From Methylomonas albis (GTDB taxonomy: Bacteria > Pseudomonadota > Gammaproteobacteria > Methylococcales > Methylomonadaceae): a DNA stretch of 64,000 bases. Position 1 is the stretch's first letter, and each line of letters begins with the position of its first letter. Shown in pieces: positions 1 through 8,789 of this stretch. A model generated the notes under the pieces. It did no database searches and was not told the origin of the DNA. It worked only from the letters and a program-made list of their open reading frames with translations. The translations under genes and the position numbers were made by a program. Location of the stretch: assembly GCF_014850955.1 (NCBI RefSeq), contig NZ_JACXSS010000001.1:1984001-2048000 (forward strand), read 5' to 3'.

Positions 1-3000
1 AGTTGTGAAACAGGTTAATAGACAGCGGGACCTGATGTGAGGCGACACTGCGCGGGTTCGACGAGTCCAAGCTATTTACGACAAACTCCCGTTTGAATTT
101 TTCGAAGCGATATTCGCTTTTCAAGGTTAACCAATCGCTAGGCGACCAATAAAGGTAAGCCATGTGGGTTGCTTCGCTCCGGCTAAATTGCGAGGAAATG
201 TTATTGATAGACTGCTGACTGTCACGCCAGATAATTTCCCCGCCCATAAATAAACTATTCGTGGGTTTGTAATCAATACCTGATGCATATTGCCATGCCG
301 CAGCGCCATTATTCTCGTCGTAAAATTGATTGAAACCAGCTACTTGTGTGGGTTCTATGGTTTGATTGTTGGTTAGTGGCCTTTTGATGGTACGGAATGC
401 GGCGCTGCGTAAGGTCAAGTTTTGCGTGGGATTCCATATAATCCCAAACTTGGGATTTAATTGATATTTCTTGAATGTACCAGCTTCATAAGAGTCGTAG
501 CTCAAACCTAATGTGGTATTTAAGTTAGGTAAGAATTTATATTTTAAATAACTGTAGACATTGAAATATTCAGTTTGACGTTCACCAATATTTGAGAAAG
601 TAAGGCTACTTTGAACAGTAAACGGCGAAAGTCGGCGACGCGTTAAGCTGCTTAATAGTGTATCGTCATCGGCATTAATATAACCGGCACCACTGGTTAC
701 ATCGAATTTTTCAGCATTGAATATATATTGCAACTCGCTTTGATAGCTTTTGACTTCTGATTCATTATAGGTAAATTGGTTTAAGGGAACAGGACCAGTA
801 CGGCTGAGGGCATCGAATTGTGCAAGGTCATTGATACTGTTCTTGCGGGTGGTATAAAAAGAAGAAAACAGTAAGTCTTGGCTGTTGTCGATTCGGTAAT
901 GTCCGCCAACTCGCACAGTATCTTGTTCTATTGCTTGTCGCTGGTTTAACGCTTGCGTGCCATTCAACCGAAAAGGCGTATCCCCACTCCGTACGTCCTC
1001 GGTCTTCAATTCAACCTGCACATTCAAATCCTGGGTAATAGCATACTGAGCAAACGCATTGTAAATGTCTTGTTTGTAGTCGTCGTTTTGCCGAAAGCCG
1101 TCGGTTTGATAATGAAATTGCCCAAAACTCATCGAGAGTTTATCGTAGACGCCGGAAACGATAGCGTTGTCGGTGAGGGTGTTGCGGCTGCCGTAGGCAC
1201 CGTTCAATACCATGTGCGCACCGTTGCCGGTGTAAAGGGAATCGTATTCGTTGACCGACAAACTGCCCGGCCCGGTGCTGTTTAGTATGCCAATATTCTC
1301 GCCGGTCAGTTGCGGTTGTACCGGTGTAATATTGATCGGTTGCAGCAATTGGGCCTGCAACAACTCGCTGGCGCGGGCGACGCGGTAGCGCGGTTGACCG
1401 ATGTAAGCATCGGATAAAAAGCGGTGCGCGGAGGGATCGGTAGCGTCGTGGCCCAGAGACTTCCAGGCTTCCTTCAACGCTACCCGGCCAAAGCCCAGGT
1501 CGTTATAGATACGTGCCAAGTTGGCGGTGCGCGCGGCGGCGTCTTCGTCCAACAGCAGTTTGGAGCGGTATACGCCGCGGTTGTCGTTCAGCTCTATAGC
1601 TTGTTGCATGTCACGCAACGCTTCGACCGGGCGATTCAAGGATTGCTTGCGTAGTGCATCGTAAAAATAAGGCGTTGGGTCTTTCGGGTCGTGTTGCTTT
1701 GCCAAGTCGAATTGATCGCCGGCCAACGCGGGGCGCTTTTCTTCGTAATAGGCTTTGCCCAGATAGCTGCGTAGCAATGAATTATTCGGGTCCAGAATGG
1801 CGGCGATTTCCAGGTCGCGGCGGCCGGCTTCCAAGTCGCCGCTGCGGATTTTCGTTAAACCCAAGCCCAGGCGTGGTAGCGGCGCAGTAGAATCCAGCCG
1901 GACGGCCGATTCGAAATGCTGCAGGGCTAGGGCGGTATCCACTCGAAACAAATGCGAAAAGCCCTGTACGGTTTGCGTTCTTTCCAAATTCGGATCGAGC
2001 ATAAAGGCTTTAGTCGCCGATTGTGCGCTTTCTTCGCGTAAGCCCAGCGCCAATTGCAGCTCGGACAGCCGTGCCCAATGCATCGCATCGTTAGCTGCTA
2101 GCTGGCTGGCACGCTGCGCCGCTGCCAAGGCTTTTTCCAGTTCGAATCCGGCTTGTTGGCTGTAGGATAGTGCTGAGTAAGCAGTCGCCGATTGGGGATT
2201 TGCGCTCACTGCACGCTCGGCCAGATTCAGTGCGTCGACTTTGCGGTTTTGGGTCAGTGCCAGAATACTCTCTAGCGCTAAAGCCTCCGCGTCATTTGCA
2301 TTGCCGGAGAGTAGGGCTTGAATATCCTGCATCGCCAGTTGGCTTTGCCCGGCTGTCAGCCTGATTGCTGCACGGATTTTCAAAAACTCCGGCGACTGTT
2401 CAGCTAGTGGCGTCCGCTCTAAACTGCTTAGCGCCAAATCGACCCGGCCTTGCCGATAATTCTGAATCGCGGCACGCAGAGCCGGTGCTATTGGCGCGTC
2501 CGGCTCGGCATAGGCTGATAGCGGGGGGTAATACAAGGCCCAATTCACCGCATCGGCGGGCTTAAGATCGATTTGCGCGCGCGGAGCCTGGCCCAGCAAG
2601 GTTTGTCCTGCTTCGCCGGCCTTCAGGTGAATGTCGCCGTAGGTGTTGAAAAAGCGCACCGCGCCTTCGTAAACCCATAACTCGGCGCTGGCATCATCGG
2701 CGCGTAACGCAAATTCGGTGCCTTCCGGGCCGGCGTTGGCGATGGGGGTAGTGATTTGTAGCTGTTTGGGCGTGCGGCTGATGAAATGTACAAAGCCCTT
2801 CAGCAAATCGACCAAGGTGGGTTGGCTGGGGGCGATGCCGTTCAAGGTTAGTACGGTGCCTTCGGCTAGACGGAGGGTGATACCGTTTGGTAGTAGCAAG
2901 GAGGCACGGCTGTATGCTTCTATCCTAACCCGACTGCCTTCGCAGAGTGTTTGCTCCAGTTGCGCCGGTTGCCATTGCCCTTTGGCGCCAGCGTCGTAAA

Positions 3001-3127
3001 ACAAGCTACCTTGCAGCGAAACCAGTTTGGCGGCGTTTTCCACGCTACAACCTGTCGCAGTTGCATCGGTTTCCGCCAAACACATTGGCGTAAATAAAAC
3101 CATGAAGCAAATCACAAGGTGACGCAT
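1..3127 (-). CDS. FecR-TPR-beta-barrel outer-membrane protein, C-terminus off the left edge
   Basis: An open frame of 1042 codons runs from an ATG at 3127 to the window edge with no stop; frame was checked at several places along it. Residues 1-20 look like a signal peptide (MRHLVICFMVLFTPMCLA). Residues about 55-175 fit a FecR domain (GTEFALR, VYEGAVRFF). Residues about 190-590 are alanine-rich helical repeats of TPR type (AFMLDPN, EAWKSLG). From about residue 610 the sequence becomes alternating and aromatic-rich, like a TonB-dependent-receptor or porin-like beta-barrel (YSYLKYKFLPNLNTTLGLSY). The FecR domain is normally a periplasmic sensor, so this looks like sensor, scaffold and outer-membrane pore in one chain. 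Its ligand is unknown. The architecture is known in proteobacteria but poorly characterised. It lies 153 bp downstream of a Crp-type regulator on the same strand. Confidence 0.8.
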   Translation of the reverse strand, partial: MRHLVICFMVLFTPMCLAETDATATGCSVENAAKLVSLQGSLFYDAGAKGQWQPAQLEQTLCEGSRVRIEAYSRASLLLPNGITLRLAEGTVLTLNGIAPSQPTLVDLLKGFVHFISRTPKQLQITTPIANAGPEGTEFALRADDASAELWVYEGAVRFFNTYGDIHLKAGEAGQTLLGQAPRAQIDLKPADAVNWALYYPPLSAYAEPDAPIAPALRAAIQNYRQGRVDLALSSLERTPLAEQSPEFLKIRAAIRLTAGQSQLAMQDIQALLSGNANDAEALALESILALTQNRKVDALNLAERAVSANPQSATAYSALSYSQQAGFELEKALAAAQRASQLAANDAMHWARLSELQLALGLREESAQSATKAFMLDPNLERTQTVQGFSHLFRVDTALALQHFESAVRLDSTAPLPRLGLGLTKIRSGDLEAGRRDLEIAAILDPNNSLLRSYLGKAYYEEKRPALAGDQFDLAKQHDPKDPTPYFYDALRKQSLNRPVEALRDMQQAIELNDNRGVYRSKLLLDEDAAARTANLARIYNDLGFGRVALKEAWKSLGHDATDPSAHRFLSDAYIGQPRYRVARASELLQAQLLQPINITPVQPQLTGENIGILNSTGPGSLSVNEYDSLYTGNGAHMVLNGAYGSRNTLTDNAIVSGVYDKLSMSFGQFHYQTDGFRQNDDYKQDIYNAFAQYAITQDLNVQVELKTEDVRSGDTPFRLNGTQALNQRQAIEQDTVRVGGHYRIDNSQDLLFSSFYTTRKNSINDLAQFDALSRTGPVPLNQFTYNESEVKSYQSELQYIFNAEKFDVTSGAGYINADDDTLLSSLTRRRLSPFTVQSSLTFSNIGERQTEYFNVYSYLKYKFLPNLNTTLGLSYDSYEAGTFKKYQLNPKFGIIWNPTQNLTLRSAAFRTIKRPLTNNQTIEPTQVAGFNQFYDENNGAAAWQYASGIDYKPTNSLFMGGEIIWRDSQQSINNISSQFSRSEATHMAYLYWSPSDWLTLKSEYRFEKFKREFVVNSLDSSNPRSVASHQVPLSINLFHN

Positions 3128-3280
3128 TTTATCTCCGGTAAGTAATTTTTCCCGGATGATAAAGTCTGAATCCCTAACTGAGCAAGGTAATATTTAACTT
3201 TGACTAAGAAATTTTTGTTTTTGTCAATTGGCCTAATGTACGCCGGCGATAGCGCATCGGCGCAAATCGCCTGATTTAGC

Positions 3281-4021
3281 TCACCACGCGGCCGGCGGGG
3301 TGTTCTCGATTCTGAGGAGTTTTTCTTCCACGCTGATATAGCCGCCTTTGGTCAATTCCTTCATGACCTTGTTAATCATTTCCCGAGACGAACCTACCAT
3401 TGTCGCCAGCTCTTGCTGAGTCGGGCGGTTATGAATCACATAGACATCGCCGTCTTTTTCCGCCATGTCTTGCAGCACCTTAATGGTACGTTCATAAACA
3501 TTCGATAGGGCCATTTGTTTGACTTTCTCGGTCAAAAAGCGGACTTTTTCAGACAATACTTTCAGTAAGGCAATCGCGGCATCCGGGTGTAGTTTCAACC
3601 ATTGGATAAAATCAGCTTTGGCGATCACCGCACAAACGGTCTTTTCCTGGGCCTCCACGGCGGCGGAGCGGGGTTCGTCGCTTAGCAAGGCCAATTCGCC
3701 GAAATACGAGCCGGCTTCCTGAATCAACAAGGTTACTTCTTTGTCTTTGTCGTTACTGCCGAAAACCCTGACCTTGCCGGACAAGATGATGTAGAGCGAA
3801 CTGGTCTGGTCACCTTCGGCGATGATCATCGCCTTTTTCGGGAATTTAATGACCTTGGCTCTTGCTGCCAAAGCGTCCAAAGCCTCCTCTGGCAGATCGG
3901 CGAGAAAGGGAATGTTGCTCAGACTGGCGATGACTTCTGCTTGCATAATGAGGCTATAACTGCTTGGTTTAGTGGAGTGCCGCTTTCGACAACGGTCTGG
4001 TTTGTATGAGACGCTTAGCAT
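3281..4021 (-). CDS. Crp/Fnr family transcriptional regulator
   Basis: A 246-residue protein with an N-terminal cyclic-nucleotide-binding jelly roll (about residues 30-150; GSYFGELALLSDEPRSAAV corresponds to the phosphate-binding cassette) and a C-terminal winged helix-turn-helix (about 185-235; QQELATMVGSSREMINKVMKEL). The cassette with its GELAL...RSA pattern suggests it can bind cAMP or a related ligand. No cysteine cluster of the Fnr type is visible. Start: ATG at 4021 has GAGG 10 nt upstream, but the first 25 residues are basic and atypical. An ATG at 3946 (MQAEVIASL) would give the usual family length but lacks a clear ribosome site. It lies between the GGDEF-EAL gene and the FecR fusion gene, all on the same strand. 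Regulation of the FecR gene is plausible but unproven. Confidence 0.9.
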   Translation of the reverse strand: MLSVSYKPDRCRKRHSTKPSSYSLIMQAEVIASLSNIPFLADLPEEALDALAARAKVIKFPKKAMIIAEGDQTSSLYIILSGKVRVFGSNDKDKEVTLLIQEAGSYFGELALLSDEPRSAAVEAQEKTVCAVIAKADFIQWLKLHPDAAIALLKVLSEKVRFLTEKVKQMALSNVYERTIKVLQDMAEKDGDVYVIHNRPTQQELATMVGSSREMINKVMKELTKGGYISVEEKLLRIENTPPAAW

Positions 4022-4171
4022 ACTAAGTTTGCCTCGTGGTAGTGAAGTATTTCACAGATTGCCGGCCAATTAAATCACAGACACACCAGTTTTGTGGTGA
4101 AAGAGGGAATAGAACTCAGTGAAGTGGCAGGCGTCAACTTTGCAAAAGCCATCCCGCCAAGCGCCTGCCGT

Positions 4172-7100
4172 TTATACCAAGCGTTTGCCAGTGCGCAGCA
4201 AGGCCTCGAATGCCGATGCCGGTAATGGTTTGCTGAAGTAATAGCCTTGTATCTCATCGCAGTGGTGTTCGCGCAGAAATTGACAGTGTGGTTCGGTTTC
4301 CACGCCTTCGGCGATCACCTTGAACTCCAGGTTGTGCGCCAGTGCAATCACCGCCAGTACAATAGTGGCGTCTTCCGGGTCGGTGAGCATGTCGCGGACG
4401 AAGGATTGATCAATTTTCAGGGTATCTACGCGAAATCGTTTCAAATAGCTGAGGCTGGAATAGCCGGTACCGAAATCGTCGATAGACAGCTTCACGCCGG
4501 CACTCCGGAGCTGGGTAAAAGTGGCGATGACCTTCTCGACATCCTGAGCGATCAAACTCTCGGTCAGTTCCAGTTCCAGTTGAGAGGCCGGCAGGCCGGT
4601 GTCTTGGAGCGTATTCATCACCCAACTGATCACATCCTGCTGTAGAAACTGGCGCGCGGATATGTTCACCGCCACACAGACCGGCGGCAAACCGGCGTCT
4701 GTCCAGGCTTTTGCCTGAGCGCAAGCCGCGCGCAACACCCAATCGCCTATGGGTACGATAAGCCCGGAGTCTTCGGCGATTGGAATGAACTGGGCGGGAG
4801 ACACCACACCCATCTCGGGATGTTGCCAGCGCAATAAGGCTTCGCAGCCGGAAATTTGCCCGTTTTTCAGGTTGACCTTGGGTTGGTAGACCAACTGAAA
4901 CTGCCCCGCCGCCAACGCTTCCCGCAAGCGTGTTTCTATATTGACACGGCGCAGGGTTTCCTCGCTCATCTCGCGGGTGAAGAATTGACAGGTGTTACGG
5001 CCTAGGTCTTTGGCGCGGTACATCGCCACGTCAGCGTTGTCGATCAGTGCCTCGGCGGTTTCGCCGTCCTGCGGAAAAACGCTGACGCCAACACTGACGG
5101 ACAAATGGATATTACGCCCCTGAACCAGGAGTGGACAATCAAGATGCTGGACAACTTTTTGGGCGAGGAAATAGGCATCGCTATCTTTGTTTAGATCAGT
5201 CAGCAAAATTAGAAACTCGTCACCGCCCAGGCGAGACACGGTATCCCCGTCCCTGATCAGACTGCCTAGCCGTTCGGCGGCTACCTTCAACACCGCGTCG
5301 CCGAATGGATGGCCGTAGCCATCGTTGACTACCTTGAAGCGATCCAGATCCAGATATAACAGTGCCAGCTGGCTACCGGCGCGACGCGCATGGGCAATGG
5401 CTTGGGCAATGCGGTCCTGGATCAGGTCGCGGTTAGGCAGGCCGGTCAGGCCGTCGTAGGTGGCAAGATAGCGAATCTGTAGTTCGGCCTGTTTGCGCGC
5501 GGTGATGTCCTGGATGGCGCCTATCATCCGCACGCCGCGCCCCGTGTCGTCACAGAGTAATTGGCCTCGATCAAACAAGTCTGCATAGCTGCCGTCCTTT
5601 CTCCGAAAACGGTATTCCTCGGACCAGTTGTTCGCGCTGCCGGCTACTGTGGCTTGAAGGTGTGCTACCACGCGGTCGCGGTCGTCGGGGTGAATGCGGC
5701 GAGCCCAGAAGTCGAATGAAGGCAAAATCTCGTCAGCGGTGTAGCCGAACACAATTTGAAAGTTCTCGCTCCACCAGATTTCGTTGCTGGCGAAGTCCCA
5801 GTCCCACACGACATCGCCTGTCGCGCGGGTTGCGGCGTGGAAGCGGGCCAAGCTTTCCCGCAACGCGGCATCCGCGCGTTTTCGTTCCGAGATGTCGTTT
5901 AGAAACAACGTACGGACTTCCAAGCCATTGCGTCTAAAAGCCGCTACCCGCAATTCCGCGTCGAACACGCCTTGGGCGCCTAGAAATTGAAACGCGCCGG
6001 AATCCGTGGTGCTCAGAATCTCCGCCCAATCAGCGCGGCCGTCGGGCGCGAACACGGCATCGGTGATGTTCTTACCAAGAATGTATTCACGCGCCAGGCC
6101 AAACAAACGTTCAGCGGCCGCGTTCCATTCTATAACGGTAAGCTGGTGATCCAGGCTAAAGATTGCGGTGTGAGTGGAGTCGAAAATAGCGCCTTTTAAG
6201 GCCAGCGAAGCGGCTTGCTGTTCCTTAGCTTCCAACAGTTGTTTAACGGCCACAGCCATGTGGTCGAGTGCTTCACCCAGAATTTGGGTTTCCCGGAATT
6301 CGTTTGTGGCGAAAGTGGCGGCCGCCGGGGCTTCCAGCTCGGTATGGCCGATGCCGGCAACTCGGCGTTCCAGCACCGCCAGCGGTTTGCCGAAGCGCCT
6401 GGCCATGCGCATCGAGACCAGCACCAGTCCCGCGGTAATTGCCACACCCATGCCGCCCACCTGAATTAACTGGCGGCGCAGCATGTCCTCTATATACGAC
6501 ACTTTTCGCGAGGTTATGACCAACCAAGACATGCCGCCTTTCAGCGGCATGCGCCGGGCGGCAACCCAGCGTTGCTCGCCTTCCAATACCATACGGTCTA
6601 GGAATAATTCGCCGACGAAATTCAGCAAAGGGTTCAACTCGGCAGGCAAGGGCAGTGGTGCCCGGCCTACTTGCAGCGGATCGCCGATTAGACGTGGAGC
6701 GGCTCCCAGCTCTAGGATCTGAAACCGGGAGTGATATTCCGTACCTATAGCACGTAGAAAGCTATTCAGTGCTGGGATGTCGAAGTCGGCATCCAGAACG
6801 CCGATCAAGCGACCGCCGGCATCTTTGAGCGCTTTGCCGTAGCTGAAGCCCCACAAGGGCTCATTGCCGGTGAAAGGAGCCGCCCAGCGGTAAGCCGGAA
6901 CCCAGGTGTCGCCGCTCGGACTGCGCAAAGCGGCTTCGTAGAACGCGTCGCTGCGGGGATCGTAGTATTGGTTGTAAAGCTGTTGATGAAGCACGAATCC
7001 CTGCTCGGTCAATATGAACTTTCGCGCCAGCGGGCCTTCCGTGCGGTTGCCCGGGAATAGCCAAAGTAAAATCTCGCCATTTGCAGTGCGTTCCAACGCG

Positions 7101-7489
7101 CCGTATTCGCCTGAAGCCGCCAAGGAGATGCCCAAGTAACTTAATTCCGGGCGCTGTTCAAACGCAGCCAGTGAATATTGCAGTGTCGATTGTAAAGTGG
7201 CGCCCGTTACTTCCGGCGACAGTGCAGCACGTTCAGCGGATTCGGCTGTCATCTCAGCCGCTCGAATCAAGGTCTGCAGGCGTTCGGTCGCGCGGTCCAA
7301 AGTTTCTTTCACTTCGCGCCGGGTGGTTTCCTCGGTGCTGGTGACGCTTTGCCACGTCATTCCAATTAAAAGCGCCAGACCAAGCAACATCACCAAACCC
7401 ACGATATTGGAAATTAAAACGCGGGTAAATGAGGGAGCAACTGCCTCGGATAACATTGTTTGTTCGGCAGGTGAAGGCGTGTCTTTCAT
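4172..7489 (-). CDS. Membrane-bound PAS-GGDEF-EAL cyclic-di-GMP enzyme
   Basis: A 1105-residue protein that probably both makes and degrades cyclic di-GMP. A first membrane segment at about residues 24-47 is followed by a periplasmic sensor region of about 290 residues (Cache-like), a second membrane segment at about 340-360, a HAMP-like linker, two PAS domains (about 430-545 and 560-670; the second ends in a PAC-type segment FRRKDGS), a GGDEF domain with the intact motif RLGGDEF, and an EAL domain with intact EALLRW and DDFGTGYSSL motifs. Both catalytic motifs are conserved, so either activity is possible. The periplasmic domain suggests that an extracellular signal sets the balance. A perfect 14-bp palindrome lies about 60 bp upstream. 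No partner gene adjoins it, but a PgaCD pair, activated by this messenger in E. coli, lies further along. Confidence 0.92.
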   Translation of the reverse strand: MKDTPSPAEQTMLSEAVAPSFTRVLISNIVGLVMLLGLALLIGMTWQSVTSTEETTRREVKETLDRATERLQTLIRAAEMTAESAERAALSPEVTGATLQSTLQYSLAAFEQRPELSYLGISLAASGEYGALERTANGEILLWLFPGNRTEGPLARKFILTEQGFVLHQQLYNQYYDPRSDAFYEAALRSPSGDTWVPAYRWAAPFTGNEPLWGFSYGKALKDAGGRLIGVLDADFDIPALNSFLRAIGTEYHSRFQILELGAAPRLIGDPLQVGRAPLPLPAELNPLLNFVGELFLDRMVLEGEQRWVAARRMPLKGGMSWLVITSRKVSYIEDMLRRQLIQVGGMGVAITAGLVLVSMRMARRFGKPLAVLERRVAGIGHTELEAPAAATFATNEFRETQILGEALDHMAVAVKQLLEAKEQQAASLALKGAIFDSTHTAIFSLDHQLTVIEWNAAAERLFGLAREYILGKNITDAVFAPDGRADWAEILSTTDSGAFQFLGAQGVFDAELRVAAFRRNGLEVRTLFLNDISERKRADAALRESLARFHAATRATGDVVWDWDFASNEIWWSENFQIVFGYTADEILPSFDFWARRIHPDDRDRVVAHLQATVAGSANNWSEEYRFRRKDGSYADLFDRGQLLCDDTGRGVRMIGAIQDITARKQAELQIRYLATYDGLTGLPNRDLIQDRIAQAIAHARRAGSQLALLYLDLDRFKVVNDGYGHPFGDAVLKVAAERLGSLIRDGDTVSRLGGDEFLILLTDLNKDSDAYFLAQKVVQHLDCPLLVQGRNIHLSVSVGVSVFPQDGETAEALIDNADVAMYRAKDLGRNTCQFFTREMSEETLRRVNIETRLREALAAGQFQLVYQPKVNLKNGQISGCEALLRWQHPEMGVVSPAQFIPIAEDSGLIVPIGDWVLRAACAQAKAWTDAGLPPVCVAVNISARQFLQQDVISWVMNTLQDTGLPASQLELELTESLIAQDVEKVIATFTQLRSAGVKLSIDDFGTGYSSLSYLKRFRVDTLKIDQSFVRDMLTDPEDATIVLAVIALAHNLEFKVIAEGVETEPHCQFLREHHCDEIQGYYFSKPLPASAFEALLRTGKRLV

Positions 7490-7547
7490 GGTTGTTTGGT
7501 CAATGGCTATAGCTATAAAGTGATCTTGTTAGGGTATTTCGGGCAGT

Positions 7548-7561
7548 ATGCTGTACAGCAT
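7548..7561. promoter_or_regulatory. Perfect 14-bp palindrome upstream of the GGDEF-EAL gene
   Basis: ATGCTGTACAGCAT reads the same on both strands and sits 58 bp before the start codon at 7489. Its position and symmetry suit an operator for a dimeric regulator. The core CTGTACAG recalls half of a LexA-type site but lacks the usual 8-bp spacer. Function is inferred from position only. Confidence 0.3.
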
Positions 7562-8248
7562 TTAAATAAGCAAAAGCGGCATTTAATGTCGCTCTAAACG
7601 ATATTGTGTTTTGACGGTATCACCATCTTTACGGTCCAAGCGGTCCGGCTAATGTGGTTGGGATTAAGCCAGGGCCGCCGGTTTTCTCTGCTAGCCGCCG
7701 CCGATCAGTTTGCCTAAACCTGCTTGGCTTACGCGGCAAAGCCGGAATCGTGTCGACTTTGGGCAATTGCCTAAGCGGCTTCTCCCGACCAATTTGGCTA
7801 TGAAAAGCTACCAGTTTCAATAAATATCGTCATTTATAGAAAAGAAATTGCCATTCAAATCGGCCCTATTTATCCCTGGTGCCTCGTTCGGGCTGAGCTC
7901 GTCGAAATCTGAGATGGTTGGTCATTAAATAGACTCAATACCCTCAAAGGCATTAAGGCGAACAGTACCTAAGGGCCGTGCTCATAATTGTAGATGCTGA
8001 AGACGATCTTTAAATTTAGCCGGCGAAAAAGTTTCGCAATATATACATCCAGCCTAGTACAGCGTTTAGGGTAGCCGCAATAGCCGCACGAATACCCGGC
8101 AAATGAAAAACTACCCCGATTCGCAGTGGAATTTGTCACAGCTTACCGGGGTGGCGAACGCCTAAAGTATCAATACCCGCTCAAGTTCACAAACCGGTAG
8201 ACGGGGATGCGGCTGGCAAGCAGTTTTGTCGGTATCGCAGGCGTTGGG

Positions 8249-8263
8249 CCGGCGGTGTGCCGG
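8249..8263 (+). promoter_or_regulatory. Leader hairpin before the peptide operon
   Basis: CCGGC-GGTGT-GCCGG forms a 5-bp GC stem. It is followed by an AT-rich stretch and then by the strong ribosome site AAGGAG of the first peptide gene. It may be a 5' untranslated-region structure or a weak attenuator. Confidence 0.3.
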
Positions 8264-8291
8264 ACTCGTAACTTTATTAAGGAGAAAGACA

Positions 8292-8477
8292 ATGTCTGAA
8301 AAATCCAAATTCGATCAAGACCTGAAAGTCTTGCCAGCAGAGTATTTAAATCGGGTGTCCGGCGGCTTGATTGGTCCGGATCAAGATTTAAGTCAATTTC
8401 CGCGCAAATTTTGGCCGGTCATCAATCCCGGCGCGTTCAACGTCAAAACTGTTGTAGCCAATCTCGTCGTGAGATAA
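8292..8477 (+). CDS. Double-glycine leader peptide precursor 1
   Basis: A 61-residue peptide starting at the ATG preceded by AAGGAGAAAGACA, an excellent ribosome site; in-frame codons upstream have no such site. Residues 1-25 form a leader ending in a double glycine (EYLNRVSGG, Gly24-Gly25), the signal cut by C39 peptidase exporters such as the one encoded downstream. Cleavage would release a 36-residue cationic, cysteine-free core (LIGPDQDLSQF...). The core shares GP, a following aromatic stretch and a VI-NPGA motif with the second precursor, so the two are probably paralogues. The lack of cysteines argues against a lanthipeptide or disulfide-rich bacteriocin. Bacteriocin or signalling peptide are both possible. 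Confidence 0.75.
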   Translation: MSEKSKFDQDLKVLPAEYLNRVSGGLIGPDQDLSQFPRKFWPVINPGAFNVKTVVANLVVR

Positions 8478-8506
8478 GGCTTTTTAACTTATTTAGGAGA
8501 ACTGTT

Positions 8507-8782
8507 ATGTCACACAAAACCAATCGAATCTCATCTGACCAATTATCAGCTTTTGCCGCCCAAGGTATCGAACGTGCTCTGCAAGCGCGTGAGGCTGCCG
8601 GCGTCGAATTAGACCAGGACCAATTAGATCAAATCAGCGGTGGCTTAAGCACTCTGCTAAGCAGAGGCATTATCGCCGGCGGCCCCTGGTTCGATCAGTT
8701 GAAGGGATTTAACAATGTCATTACCAACCCAGGCGCCGGTGGCCTGACTGGCGGCATTCAAGGAGCAACCCTGCTGGGTTGA
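8507..8782 (+). CDS. Double-glycine leader peptide precursor 2
   Basis: A 91-residue peptide with ribosome site TTAGGAGA before ATG 8507, 29 bp after precursor 1. The acidic, hydrophobic leader ends in ELDQDQLDQISGG (Gly45-Gly46), a textbook double-glycine signal of the ELxxxxLxxxxGG type. The predicted 45-residue core is glycine-rich and cysteine-free, begins LSTLLSRGIIAGGPWFDQL and ends GGIQGATLLG. GGIQG is a GxxxG helix-packing motif, as seen in two-peptide class IIb bacteriocins. The 46-residue leader is longer than is usual for bacteriocins. Export and trimming by the downstream ABC protein is very likely; biological activity is unknown. Confidence 0.8.
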   Translation: MSHKTNRISSDQLSAFAAQGIERALQAREAAGVELDQDQLDQISGGLSTLLSRGIIAGGPWFDQLKGFNNVITNPGAGGLTGGIQGATLLG

Positions 8783-8789
8783 TAGGGCC

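Larger units (their letters stand above)
7490..8291. other. Intergenic region between the GGDEF-EAL gene and the peptide operon
   Basis: About 800 bp without a convincing gene. It holds the palindrome at 7548-7561 and, just before the first peptide gene, a GC-rich stretch with a hairpin at 8249-8263 that ends 28 bp upstream of the start codon. A short reading frame at 7629-7820 has no recognisable features or ribosome site. The region must contain the divergent promoters of the GGDEF-EAL gene and the peptide operon, but no clear -35/-10 pair could be assigned by eye. Confidence 0.5.

Noticed and set aside
1424-2999. Several plus-strand frames of 60-120 residues
   Set aside because: They lie opposite the FecR-TPR-barrel coding frame, which is continuous, and show no coding features of their own.
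7629-7820. 63-residue minus-strand reading frame
   Set aside because: No ribosome site, no domain, basic random-looking sequence in a region without other coding signal.
8185-8290. Possible GEMM-type cyclic-di-GMP riboswitch before the peptide operon
   Set aside because: AAACCGG and GGGGATGC resemble parts of the GEMM-I core, but the conserved GACGCAAAGCC stretch and the second stem are missing.
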